This document shows, in pieces, positions 21,838 through 34,000 of a DNA stretch of 64,000 bases (position 1 is the stretch's first letter; each line of letters begins with the position of its first letter). The translations under genes and the position numbers were made by a program. The DNA is taken from positions 24,009,725 through 24,073,724 of the forward strand of contig NC_135555.1 in NCBI RefSeq assembly GCF_964340395.1, read 5' to 3'. Source of the DNA: Glandiceps talaboti. Lineage: Eukaryota; Hemichordata; Enteropneusta; Spengelidae. Under the pieces are notes generated by a model. That model was not told where the DNA came from, did no database searches, and saw only the letters and a program-made list of their open reading frames with translations.

Positions 21838-22020
21838 AACGTGACCCTCCCCATGACAATTGCATATACTGAATGTTAATCAATATTCCCATTATATGTA
21901 TACATACAAATTAAATGATTTTGACTCTGTATTAGAAAGCAATATTTGTACATATAAAGTTTTCTGACAAATGGTAAAAAAATGGCTAGTGACCTTTCTC
22001 TTATATAATCATACACAACC
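21838..22020 (-). repeat. Dispersed repeat, reverse match to 60900-61035
   Basis: AAATTAAATGATTTTGACTC, AGAAAGCAATATTTGTACAT and GGCTAGTGACCTTT match the reverse complement of 60905-61030 in order and spacing. Both are parts of one element; the 60.5-61.0 kb copy includes an acidic coding-like segment. Confidence 0.7.
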
Positions 22021-22298
22021 TAATTAGTATCTAAACTGTGCTTTCCATGTTTTAAATACTCTGCCTGATCTAGTCACTTAATCAGTAACTTAATATTGTA
22101 CACCCTGAAGAGTATAGCATTTACCTGTGGATAAACGTATTATTGAATGTGTACATGATACATTCATATCAAATCGATTTTTGGGTCCACACCAAAGACT
22201 TTGAAATCGAGCACTGATTAACATATACAATGTCTAATTATTAGTATTTTAACAATTTCAGTGAATATATATTGTGGTTGTCTGAACAAAAAATGATG

Positions 22299-23136
22299 TA
22301 AGGGAGCCTACAGTATTTGCAAGGAGGGCGGGCCAGGGGAATTAGTGGGGTGGGTCACTTTTTACAAATCGGCTCTCGATCTCAGGGTAGGCCCATATTG
22401 TACAAAATTGGATTACAGGTCACATTTAATTTTGACTTATTATTGTATTGCCTAACATTGCATTATTTTGAGATTTTTGTCACCCCGTCGCTGCCACCGG
22501 TTCCAAATCCCATTTTTGCCATTCAGGTTACGGTTACGGTTACGGTTAGAATTACAGTTAGGTTAGGGTTAGGTACCATGATATCAGCCTATATCAAATT
22601 GCTGCTCACAACCATGTAATGAATTAGTAGTCAGTTGTGGTGTCAGGAGAGGAATGGAGCTCACATGTGTAAAACAGAAGCAGTTGAGTAAGATACTAGG
22701 GATAATGTAATGGAGATGATGGCCTTGCTCTCGACGATGTCAGGATTATAGCATTCTAATAGTGAGGAGTTGAATTGTAGCCTTGAACTCAGTCAATGAG
22801 ATCCAAACACAGGTATTTATTAATGCAGTGCCTTCACACACATCCACATGGCGGTAGTAGTGGGAACTTATCTAATGCTTTTAAAACTTTCAACATTGGT
22901 GGCAGTGGTGGGATGAAGTCCTTACCGTTGATTCTGGGACGCATGTCCTTTTACATATATCTGACACCATTTAACTCATGTTTTGATTAGGGGGAGGGTC
23001 ACGTTTTAGAGATTGAAAGTTGAGGGAGGGCCACTCTTTAGCACAACGGAGTTGGGGAGGGTCTCGTTTTACGCAACAGTCTGAGCCTAATTTCCCCCAG
23101 CCCCCCCCCCCCTTGTAATTACTGAAGACTACCTAA
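22299..23136 (+). mobile_element. Family-X non-autonomous transposon, near full length (838 bp)
   Basis: The left end, AGGGAGCCTACAGTATTTGC followed by AAGGAGGG, and the right end, CCCCTTGTAATTACTGAAGA followed by CTACCTAA, are imperfect inverted copies. Inside each end is a GGGTCACNTTTTA / GGGTCTCGTTTTAC block. The interior holds a telomere-like GGTTAC/GGTTAGGG stretch (22528-22575) and one copy of the unit amplified at 11183-12085. No transposase. Other copies: 10565-12200, 17950-18140, 59806-59940, 63330-64000. Confidence 0.7.
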
Positions 23137-23878
23137 CTCCAGTTTAATACGACTAGTAAAGTTTTAAATTTGTCACTAAACTACCTACAGACAATATTGA
23201 CCACTAATTAACTTGGTTACTTGATGTCAAAAATTATCCTAGTTGCAGCTAGTACAGGGTCAACACATTGACTTTCAGTCATCTGAATGTATTTTTTCTT
23301 CAATCGTTAACAAATCTCGTTTTTATTCATCTCGAATTAAGAGTTATGATAACATTTTAATATTTTTAATAATATTATTCTTTTATTTGTTTGCAAATTT
23401 AGTCCGTTTAAAATCTCCCATTAGTATATTTGAAAACGTATCGTTACGCAGGTTTCAAGGTCAACCACGTAACGTGCAAAATGCCTGGTTTGGGAGTATT
23501 ACAGTGCTAAAAATTTCTCAGTCATGCTAATATAACCCAATGCATAATATATTATAATTTTACCATAACAAAAAATCGAGTGTCAGAAGTTACCTTGTTT
23601 ATTAAACAATATAATATTGAATGTTCATTCTGATTCCACCATAACGACAACTCAAGGAAAGAGTCTTTACAATACGTTTTTCATAGAAAGTATCAAACTT
23701 CGTCTAAACTTTTACGATTAGTAGCTTGAACGAGATGATTTGCACAATTATGTGTGTGAAACGTCCACCTTGCACTTCCCACCCAAACAGCCAAAAGCGA
23801 CATTCCTCTAAAATGCATTAAACCTAATAGTTTGTTGATCAGAGTCATATTACACCAAGCCACATAATTTGTAAATTA

Positions 23879-23925
23879 CAATAATAATAATAATAATAAC
23901 AATAACAATAACATTAATAATTGAT
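23879..23925. repeat. (AAT)n/(AAC)n simple repeat
   Basis: AATAAT then AACAAT triplets, about 47 nt, just downstream of the minus-strand gene ending at 23964. Confidence 0.85.
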
Positions 23926-23963
23926 AACAATATAAACAGTTACAGTAAGTAATCTTTAATAAA

Positions 23964-26900
23964 TTATCTTTTTTGGTTATGGTCAGAACCATTCCTTGAT
24001 CTTTGCCTTGCCTTGGTCTTTCTCTGCACTTCAGAGACACTGTCCTGTTCAGCATCAGCAGCTCTTCGTTTCATCTTTTGTTTGTATTGTCTTATCACAC
24101 ACACAGTGATTATAACGATGACCAGAAGAGCAATCGGTAGAACAATCCCATCGATAGATTGATTGGATTCTGGAATGTACAATAGAGTTTTGACCTTTTT
24201 AAGCATCGTGGGTAATTCCAATGTATCCAATGTATTTAGTGTGATATGTTCTCTTGGACTGATTTGCTTCCCTTTCTGCCCGTCATGGTAGAGATCATTC
24301 AAGTTAAGTGTGCACGTAGTCCGTCCCCCATACCCCACCCAACCACAATATAATGTTTATTTCCAAGGTGTTCTACAAACGTGTTCTACAAACGTGTTGT
24401 ACAAACGTGGATTTGGAACTTGGTGTAATTAAGCTACTTCTGTAGGGAATATCGTATAATCTACTTGACAATGTTTCAATTATTGTTTCAATTATTTAGC
24501 ACAATGTTTGTAAACGCACGGTTTCTTAACAAAGTTGACCCTTGGTGTATAATAGCTGTCAGGACCTCACTAGTGTACATGTACAGGTCGAACTGTATTT
24601 ATATTTGTTATCTAAAAATGAACAATATCAGAAAATAAATAACATTTCCTCTTTTTTTAAATGATATACTTTGCTTAGGGTATATAACGTAGCAATAGGC
24701 ATTGATTTTGAAGAATATTTACCTATTTATCTAAATATATAAAAAGAAAGAACAGTTTTTTATTAGTTTGCTAACATTGTTTTCTAGTATTTGACTACTT
24801 TGTACTGTTTGACTACTATATGAATACTTGAGACATGCATGTTCTGTCACTACTCGTGTTCGGCTTTAGGTGAAACGACTCCTTAGGTCACTTGTATGTT
24901 TCTCGACTGCAACAAAACATATATTAGAGAATAATATCCAAAGTAATATGAATGGGTTTAAATACCAAATTTTTCTTCTTCAGTATCTACAAATATTTCC
25001 ATCTCTTTACTATTTTCTTTATCCCCAATGTCGGTTGTGCCCAATAGAGAAACCTGGTGCTGATCATCTGTAAAGAATATGACACATCATACTGAAACTA
25101 AAGATGGTCATAAGATATGACACGATTGTTGAAAATATATTTTGTGTACAGCAAAACAAAACTGTTCATCACGAAAGATATGAAATGAGGCAAATCAAAA
25201 ACCTAAATACTAATAAGTACATGTACTTATGTATTCATGCAAATTAAATGTCATCACTTGTTCTTGTACCTAAAGGAGCACAAGTTGAGGTTATACATAT
25301 TTAGGCGTAGTTTTCGCTGTTTATTTAAAAGGCACTCGCAGTATTGTACTTTGTTTGGTATACATTTAACCATCACTCGTAATTGACTGAACTCAAACCT
25401 GGTATCAAGATATAATCCATAAACGATCCGCTGACATAATTTATCATACGTATAAAACATATTCAGGAAACCTATCTATGCAATCAGCCGTTCTAACCAT
25501 GTCAGAAGACACTTGTAATGTTATAGAAGACATACATCAACATTAACATATACTGGAATGTGGTTTTGTTCCTCTCTATGACGCCATACTCCCCAAAAGG
25601 GAAAACAATATACCAGTATATGCAAAGTCATGGCTGCTCGGGTCGGACGCTTATCACGCAATTTTGAATAGTTAGCCTTGCATTTACTGGTCAGGAGATA
25701 TAAAGATTTTTTTTAAGATTGTGATATGGGGCATTTCAAATCACCTTTAAGTATTTTCACTTGCTCAGAAACCCAGCTTGTGCCTCTGAATAGCTATCCA
25801 TGTACACAATAAACACAATATTCCAACCTTTAAAAAGAATATCCTTTCCAAACACGTTAATGTCGTTAGAAAATGACAATTTGTCTAATCACTATGTGTT
25901 TAGAAAGTTGCAATATATTTATCTTTCTGGCATACAAACAAAAATCACAGAAATTGGCAATACAATGATAATTGCATGCATTTACGTGAAAACATGCAGT
26001 GATTGATTCATACCATTAGCAAATTTTAATGTCAACATTTAAACAGAAAAAGCCTTAGGAAACATACAAAAATTAAAAATTACCAAAAATGTAGTAAAAA
26101 GATTGAAAGTACCAATGCATTCAGGCCAAAATTTGGCAACTTGTTGGTCTACCTAACAATGTATTCTTATCAATAGATTTCCTTCAAAACTTTCTGAGAT
26201 AATGTTTTCCATCTCTTAAATACGTTAACTGTTCTAAAGAGAATGAAAGAATTCTAATCCACAATTTATCATACTGTTTAACTAAAACCAAGTTCTTCGT
26301 GTCAAGTATGCGTATCAGACATGAACAAGATTGTAGCTGAAATTAATATATGCACATTAAAAAGTAAATAATAATTCTTATAATTCGTACAATTAAAAAT
26401 ATACAAAACGGTTTATGACTACACGTACATCTTTCAGAAAACGTTCCCTTTTAAAAGTTGAAACAAAAACGTTTTCAGAAATAATAATGTTAGTTTTTAT
26501 ACAGAAATTTCCTGTGCTCAATGCTCGTTATAATTGTAATCATTAATTAGCGCAACACTTTAGTTATACAATCAAAACGGTCATTTATACATTGTCAAAT
26601 ACCTGGGGTGCACAAAACCCTTTGTAGCCTATTATTAAAGTATTCACATTACTACATCTAGCATACAAGCTACCAAATTATGAAGCTCGATACGACTGGC
26701 AGCTTCAATACATGGAATTTGCAACCTCTAGATTCCAAGCCAACCACTCTATCCATTGACCACATAATGGCATATTCAAAACCCAAATTCTTATATTTAA
26801 TTTACTGATGTATGTGCGCCAAAATGTAATCAATTGTTCCCCCTACCAAAACATATCTTTGTGAAGTATGCTGCGATAAAGGCGAATATTCTTGTGAAAG

Positions 26901-28065
26901 ATAAAGTTTACACGAGAAATATGATTTCTCAATGAATGTGCTGTGAGCCTACATTTCAACAAGGAATCGCATTTGTCATGTTTATAAATTGCCTTGTAAA
27001 TAATCCATCATTGAACATACTCTACTCGAGACCCATAAAACCAAGAACAAAAATCAATAGAGAATATCTCTTCAATGCCTGCACTGGAGAGAATGACTGT
27101 ACATACATGAATAAACACACTACACATATATATTGCTACTGTCTGCCACGCTCTTGACAAAGTTGTAGACACTTTTCAGGACAAGTTCGCCAAAAAGACA
27201 AAACTGAATAAACAACAAACACAGAACTACAGCAACTGGACAGATTAAAACATCTTCTAAAACAATTATTGTACGCAACTCGAACTTTGTTGTATGTTAT
27301 CAACTTAACATTGGACCACAAATGACAAATGACAACAATTCAAATTAGAACAAAACGACTTAAATTACAAACTTTAATTTGACTAGAGCTAAAGGCAAAT
27401 TTCCTGCACAGAAGGTGACCACGTATGTACCATGATATGCATACAATTATACGCGTATGTACATATATACGATGTATGCGTTTGTAAATGTTTGCATCGT
27501 TACATGAAAGTTAGCCTGTTCATATTGTTACCTTTCGACACAGCTGCCGCAGTGCTCTCCATGTCAGTCCTCATATCTATGACGAAGTAAATTGCAATGA
27601 TATTAAAATATCTGTTGGATTAACACAAAACGCAGAGAATTCCAGACATTTGCAAAATAAACAATTCGTATATCCAATCCCGATGTATGTCTGTAGTTTT
27701 CTTCTCACCACCTTTCTCGTTTACTTTATCACATCGATTTGACAAATCAAACACATTTCACGTACCAGATTCAGGAAATTCGTCTGATCCTACTACCCGT
27801 GATCTTGATTCTCCTTCTATAAAATCAATGAAATTTGATAAACTTTACCTGGATAAATCTAGGTATTAGTGACGATATTGATGTCACATTTGGGAGAAAT
27901 CATATTAAAATGGCATGATCCAAGTCTTCGTAAATGATACAGTCCCTCAAATACTTTGCTTCTATGAACTATACTTTACTTATATTGAATGAAAGGTGAC
28001 AAGATTTAAAGCAAGTGTTTGACAACAAATAATAATAATGATGATGATGATAATAATAATAGTCT

Positions 28066-28096
<31 letters not shown>

Positions 28097-31000
28097 TACT
28101 GGATAGTTCTTTAAGATATAAACACTTGTCTCCCAAGAAGTCCAGTGAGGGCTATCCCTCATGGGTTCAGTGTTATGCAGGAGGAAACCGGAGTACCCGG
28201 GGTAGAGTTAAACTGAACGACGCTCTCCTTACCTACAGCGTGGTAAATTTAATCGAACCCTGAATGGGATTCGAACACCGACCGCAGTGGTAAGGGGCAA
28301 GTGGTTTAACCACTCGGCCACCGACAACCCAAATAAATGCTACAAATAAATGCTACAATGCCTGTGATGTGCAAGAAATGGCTGGATTTTAATGATTGAC
28401 CCTGAATGTCAAGGTCAAATATCACGATCCCAAAAGACGTTTGCACATGATAATAGGTGTAAACAGTTAGGTGGAGTTTCTATGTATCAGTGTTTTGGCG
28501 TTACTGTTACGTATGCGTTAAATAACAATTGTTCACTACAAATATGACCACTTTTCAGTAAAAACTAGTATGAGCACTTCATATTTTGAAATACAGTCAG
28601 TAGGGATTTAATAGAAATTGACCCCACATTAATGCTACATAACGCCTACAAGAATTGGCTTAAATTTGATAGTCAAGATGAAAGGTCACTGTCTTACAAG
28701 AAAGCCTGCATGTAATTGTATGGGGTTAGACAATCAAACAGAATCTCCCATGTATTAAATCTATTGGAGTTAAGCAGTGGCATATTGATTTTGTACTCCA
28801 CAGTTGGCTGTCATTCAGTACAAAGTGATATCACTATGATATTTCTCTTCTTTCATATTATGTGTATGTGATAGGCAAGAAATAGCTTGTTTTTGATAAT
28901 TAATCTGGAGGTCAAGGTCAAAGCTTGTACTTGATAATGTGGGGTACACTCTTTTTTAGTTATTAGGCGATATCTTACGAATGTTTCATATTCAATACAA
29001 TTTAGTACATACGTTGTCCATAGTTCTACATATGTAGTTTAAAGTTTGTTGATGTAGCTTATAGTTTAATGAATAATGTGCATTTTATTTAATTATTTTC
29101 ATTAGCACTAGCTGCAACAAGGACCTTTGTTTTCATCAAGTAACCAAAGATGAACCTAAAATGGTCAATTACTGATAAAACGACATTCTATCTGTTAATT
29201 AGTGATCAGTATTTCCGTTGGTGGCGTGACAAGTTTATATCTTTAGAGCGAAAGCTTGGTATTGAATCTGACGCATGATATTAAAACTGCACTAGTTTAT
29301 ATCTGTAGAATCATTTTTCGATCAAACACCTTGCCTGTTCACTTATTGCTTGAACACATCAATAATTAGACATCATACATGCTAATCAGTGTTATATCAC
29401 ATTCGTAATTATTGCAGTAACAGGGTGAAATCGTGATCGCCGTTGAGGGTGCTGATGTTTGGGAGCGGACCCCAAAATTATTGTGCCATATCACGTTTAC
29501 AGCAACAAAACTATGTTCACCAACAGGTTATTCAATACTGTTCAGGTTGTACGATATTACAATAAGTTACTTTATCTAACAAAACATTTCAAAAAAATGT
29601 CCTAGTTCCAGCTTTAACATCTTTACTACGGATATGTATGAACAGAAGACAGATGAATTGATACATTACCTTTCGAAGCAGGAAGATTTCCAATTGTTAG
29701 TGATATTATGGACGTTTCACTGTTTGAATCGTCTCCTTCCTGGAGAATTACAAAAGCCTCGTAAGTGATTGACAGGTCAATAATTGGCATCGAACTTTGA
29801 GATACATCATAAGTGAGCTTTATCCAGGATCCTTCTATCGTCTTTTTCACCATCAGATATCCATTGTGAATACCAATAATGACACCATTCATTGTTGCCT
29901 TCACCTTTGAGGCACTGCCACTATTAGCATTCGGCAGAGGTTCGCTCCATTGCATATATAAATCATAACGAACAACCAAATTTCTGCCAGTGTCAAGTCC
30001 TATAAGTGTACCATTTTCTGTAACACTGATATCAATCACACAGCAGCTATTAGGTAAAGTGTCAGACCAACCATTACCATCGAGTGCTATTTTCACAGAT
30101 AGGGTATAGTCTTCCAAAACAGCGAGGAGCGAACCGTCAGGTAGAACCTCAATATCAATGATACAACAAGTGTCTTCCAGGGGTCCTGTGTATTCATAGA
30201 CACCTCCACCTACTGATCGGCCTGTGTATAAACTGTTGTCATATCCCACTGCGAGGACATTAAGTATATTCATTTGACCACTAAGATACTGACTTGCTAA
30301 ATATTGCGTAGTGGTTGTCAGGTATGGATGGTTTCCATTATTGTCTGTAAAAACGATCGAAGAGATGTTTTCAATTCCTGCAGATAACAAAGTGCATGGA
30401 TGAAACAGTGGATACATATTTAAAGCATTCAATCTGCTAGCTATGCTGAAATACGGCGACCTGATTTGCCATGTATATATTTAACAAATTATTTCATCAA
30501 ACCCACCACAAGTCATTATCTTTGCCTTTATCAATATCTTTGAATGCGCGAGGAAGTTTCCATGCTTTGTTCATTGCATAATTCTGTATCTTGTCATTAA
30601 TAACTATTTTAATATTAATTTGCTCTCATATTTGGGCGCTATACTCGTACACCTTACCTTCATGTCCATTTGTTACTGACCCACTAACACCTGCGTTAGA
30701 CTCGGACCCTCTTCCAGTACCTGTATAAAGAGAAAAGAACGACCATACATGAATACAACTTTGAAATTTCAGACACTGTAACAATCATGCACTATATTCG
30801 TTTACGTATTCGTTTGCTACAGGAAACGAGACGCAACCGGGTTCTGGCCTACTTGTTGTTCTTGCTGTTCAAGTTGCCGGTTCGAACTGTATGCAAAGTT
30901 TAAGGGCTTCCATCCATAAAAATACATGTAAACAGAATGCCTTCCGTAAGGGCAAACTTTTAGATTGTTGTTCCTTCATGTTGTGTGGCAAAGAAAAAAC

Positions 31001-34000
31001 TATGCACTACCAGACATCAAATTGTATATCCATTAGTTACTACCTCAAAATATTCTGTGTTGTTTCAATCACTATGAACCCACACTGCCGGTCATAAAAC
31101 CCACACTGCTTTCGCAACTTGCTAGGTCAGATTGAAATCTGTACGAAATACAGATCACATAAGTACATAATAGATTTGGCACAGATGATGCATATAATCT
31201 AAATAAAATGTATACACTGTATGTGCCGATCAATACATAATATCAATACATAATAAGAAAGAAATGGAAGTAGGCCCGTTGCCCCCCCCCCCCCTGGTCA
31301 TTTTGCCCCAGCTGAATCGAATGTAATGTGAAAAACTGTAAGTTTTCCACATATAATTTCTCAATTATCTCTCTGGGGATCTTTCGTAAATAATAAATAC
31401 CGAAGCTGAATGACAAAATACTCTTATTCAACGTCAATAATACTTTAAAAATATGTAAATGATAATTCACGCAGATTTTTTATGGATTATAATGTTGACA
31501 TGACAACTTAAATAACAATATTTATCGCACGATTCAAATGTCAGAAATTATAGCGAATTAGGGAATGACCCATTGATCTGTTTGTTCCAAAGAAATTTTG
31601 TGTTCAATACCATGGATACTTTACCACAGATAATATAAAAGATTCCAATGCTAATTTGGGGTGTCATTACATGAAGGCAGTGATGAGAACATAACAAAGA
31701 TCAGTCTGCGATTTGTCCATTGGCTAAATTAATCATCATTGACAGTGACAAGTTGCGTTAAAACAAAGAAGAAGTTCTCTTTGATAAGAATAGAGCATTT
31801 TATCAAAATGAAAGGTAACAAGATTGCCCACAGATGCGGTCTAATTTATAGTGGTACTGAATGGCCAACATGCAATGAGATAGTTTGGCCAATATTCAAA
31901 TTAAGCTAGCACAGGTCACACAGTGCCAAGAGTTTGCATACTTTTGCCTACTGATGATATAATTGCCGAAACATAAATGTGCAAATATCTAATTAAAACT
32001 AAAATCTACAATATTTTCATGACAGATGTGCTTTGGTATCACAAAGTATGTACCAAATTATATTAAATTTGAATCATGCATTCTTAAGATATAGACTAAT
32101 TACCAAAAACAATTAGTTATGTAAAGCACTAATTAATATTCATGGCACGTTTACCAAAACCTAATCAGTTCTAGCCAATATCTGAAAGAATATGTGCACC
32201 AAAGTTCGTTTGAATTGAGCCAGCCGTTTTTGCGAAAATGATATATAACCTAAAGGATAGCCATAAAAATATATATTAGGGAAGTAAACATATATTTAGA
32301 CCTAGTTTGCATATCACTGTCATGATCAATTCATAGTATACACCCCCTATGACATTCCCATCAAATCTCAGACTAATTTGCCAAGTAGTTTTGGAGTTCA
32401 AGTGTTTTACCAAAATCACATTTTTAACCAGAGAGAGAGAGAGAGAGAGAGACCACATTTCACCCTGCCTATAACACTACTGAACCTAATCAGTTGTGCT
32501 AAAAATGAAGGAATAATCAATATGATAATTTATTCAAAATATATGCTTTGAGGAGATATACCTACCACAACCTTACTTCCCTCTCGACCACATTGAGATT
32601 AAACTAGATCACATTGCACAATCTTTCAAGCAATATTAAATTAGTACATTGCCATTTAAAATCAAGAATCTATGTATTCAACTTCCTATTCCCAAAGTCA
32701 AAGTTGTAATCTAGCTTAGACTTAAAAATAAGGCAACGTCATACCATAAGGGTTACTGGCACCGAACTTTTCTGAATTGATTATTGACATTATGGGAACA
32801 TTGAATTTACCTGTAACAGCCACAGTGTTCAATCCTACAGTACCGCTGCATATTGCAATAGCACCCAGATCATTCTCTGGCTCTAATCTCACGAAAGTAT
32901 TATCAGTATCCATTATAGTAAAGTCCAAAAGTGTTCGACCCTGAAAATCAGCATTGGTCGATCCCCAGAAATTATCACCCCCAGCATGGAAAAGGATGTC
33001 GTTACCACTGAAGGACAATGCCAACAGGTGAATCTTAGTTAACTCAATAGTTTTAACCGGGCCACTACCGGGAATTGGTTCAGACCAGACGCCATTGATA
33101 TCTTCTCGAAATATTAACATGTGTCGTTCATTTAATGCAAAAATTGTGCCTTCTTCAGAATCACCGGTTACTGATACCACGCAGCAACTTCCAGATATGA
33201 CAGACCATTCGAAGGTTTCAAATCGCATTATCTGTAACTCGTAACTTGCACTAATACCAAGTAGGGTACCATCGGCCATAATGTCTATGTCTAATGTCGC
33301 TGATGATAGTTCAAATGGACCATGCATTTTCAGATCATATGGTTCATGAAAGTATCCAAAATACATCTCTGTGGTGCTTCCAGGCAACATCGCAATATCA
33401 GTGTCTGTGGGAATACTAGCTTGTCTGGATATTCTTCTCTCATTGCCCTTCTGCAAACGCTGTTTTTCTGAAAGTAGAATCATGTACTAAATATAAACTA
33501 ATTACATTCCGTAATGATAAAAAGAACACTTTTTGATTGTTGTTCATTTACACATTGTCAGTACATGAAATTTCAACAATATGAAATGTGAAAAAATACA
33601 CCTCCTATTTGTTGATTGTCATTATGCAAATTATGTTAGCCATGTCCATTAATTATATCAACGATACTTGTAAGTCATAATATCATCAGCATATCCGCCA
33701 CATTTCATAATATCATCAGTATATCCGCCACATTTTATGATATTTTGGGCAACAATGTATCCTAGGATTTGTAAACAATGTATCCTTGGATTTGTAGATA
33801 TCGCTAGGTGCCGGTCATTTTTCACTAGCGCGGTTTGGTGGGAGGTAGGTGACTTGGATTTGAACATGGGTTTCTCATGCTGACCCTCCCAGCTCCGTAG
33901 ACTATAGTCATACCTGTCTTTCCCCCAGATAAAAAAATAAACCCCTTTTGAATTTCGACTTGCAAACTCAATCATACAGGTACTCTTCAATGACAACTCA

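Noticed and set aside
23243-23530. 95-codon plus-strand frame with a hydrophobic stretch
   Set aside because: A+T-rich intergenic sequence; hydrophobicity follows base composition and there is no splice or promoter support.
25025-25072. Possible extra exon of the propeller gene after an ATTCTTTACAG acceptor
   Set aside because: The nearest donor gives a phase that does not fit the uniform phase-1 joints, and the existing model already closes in frame.
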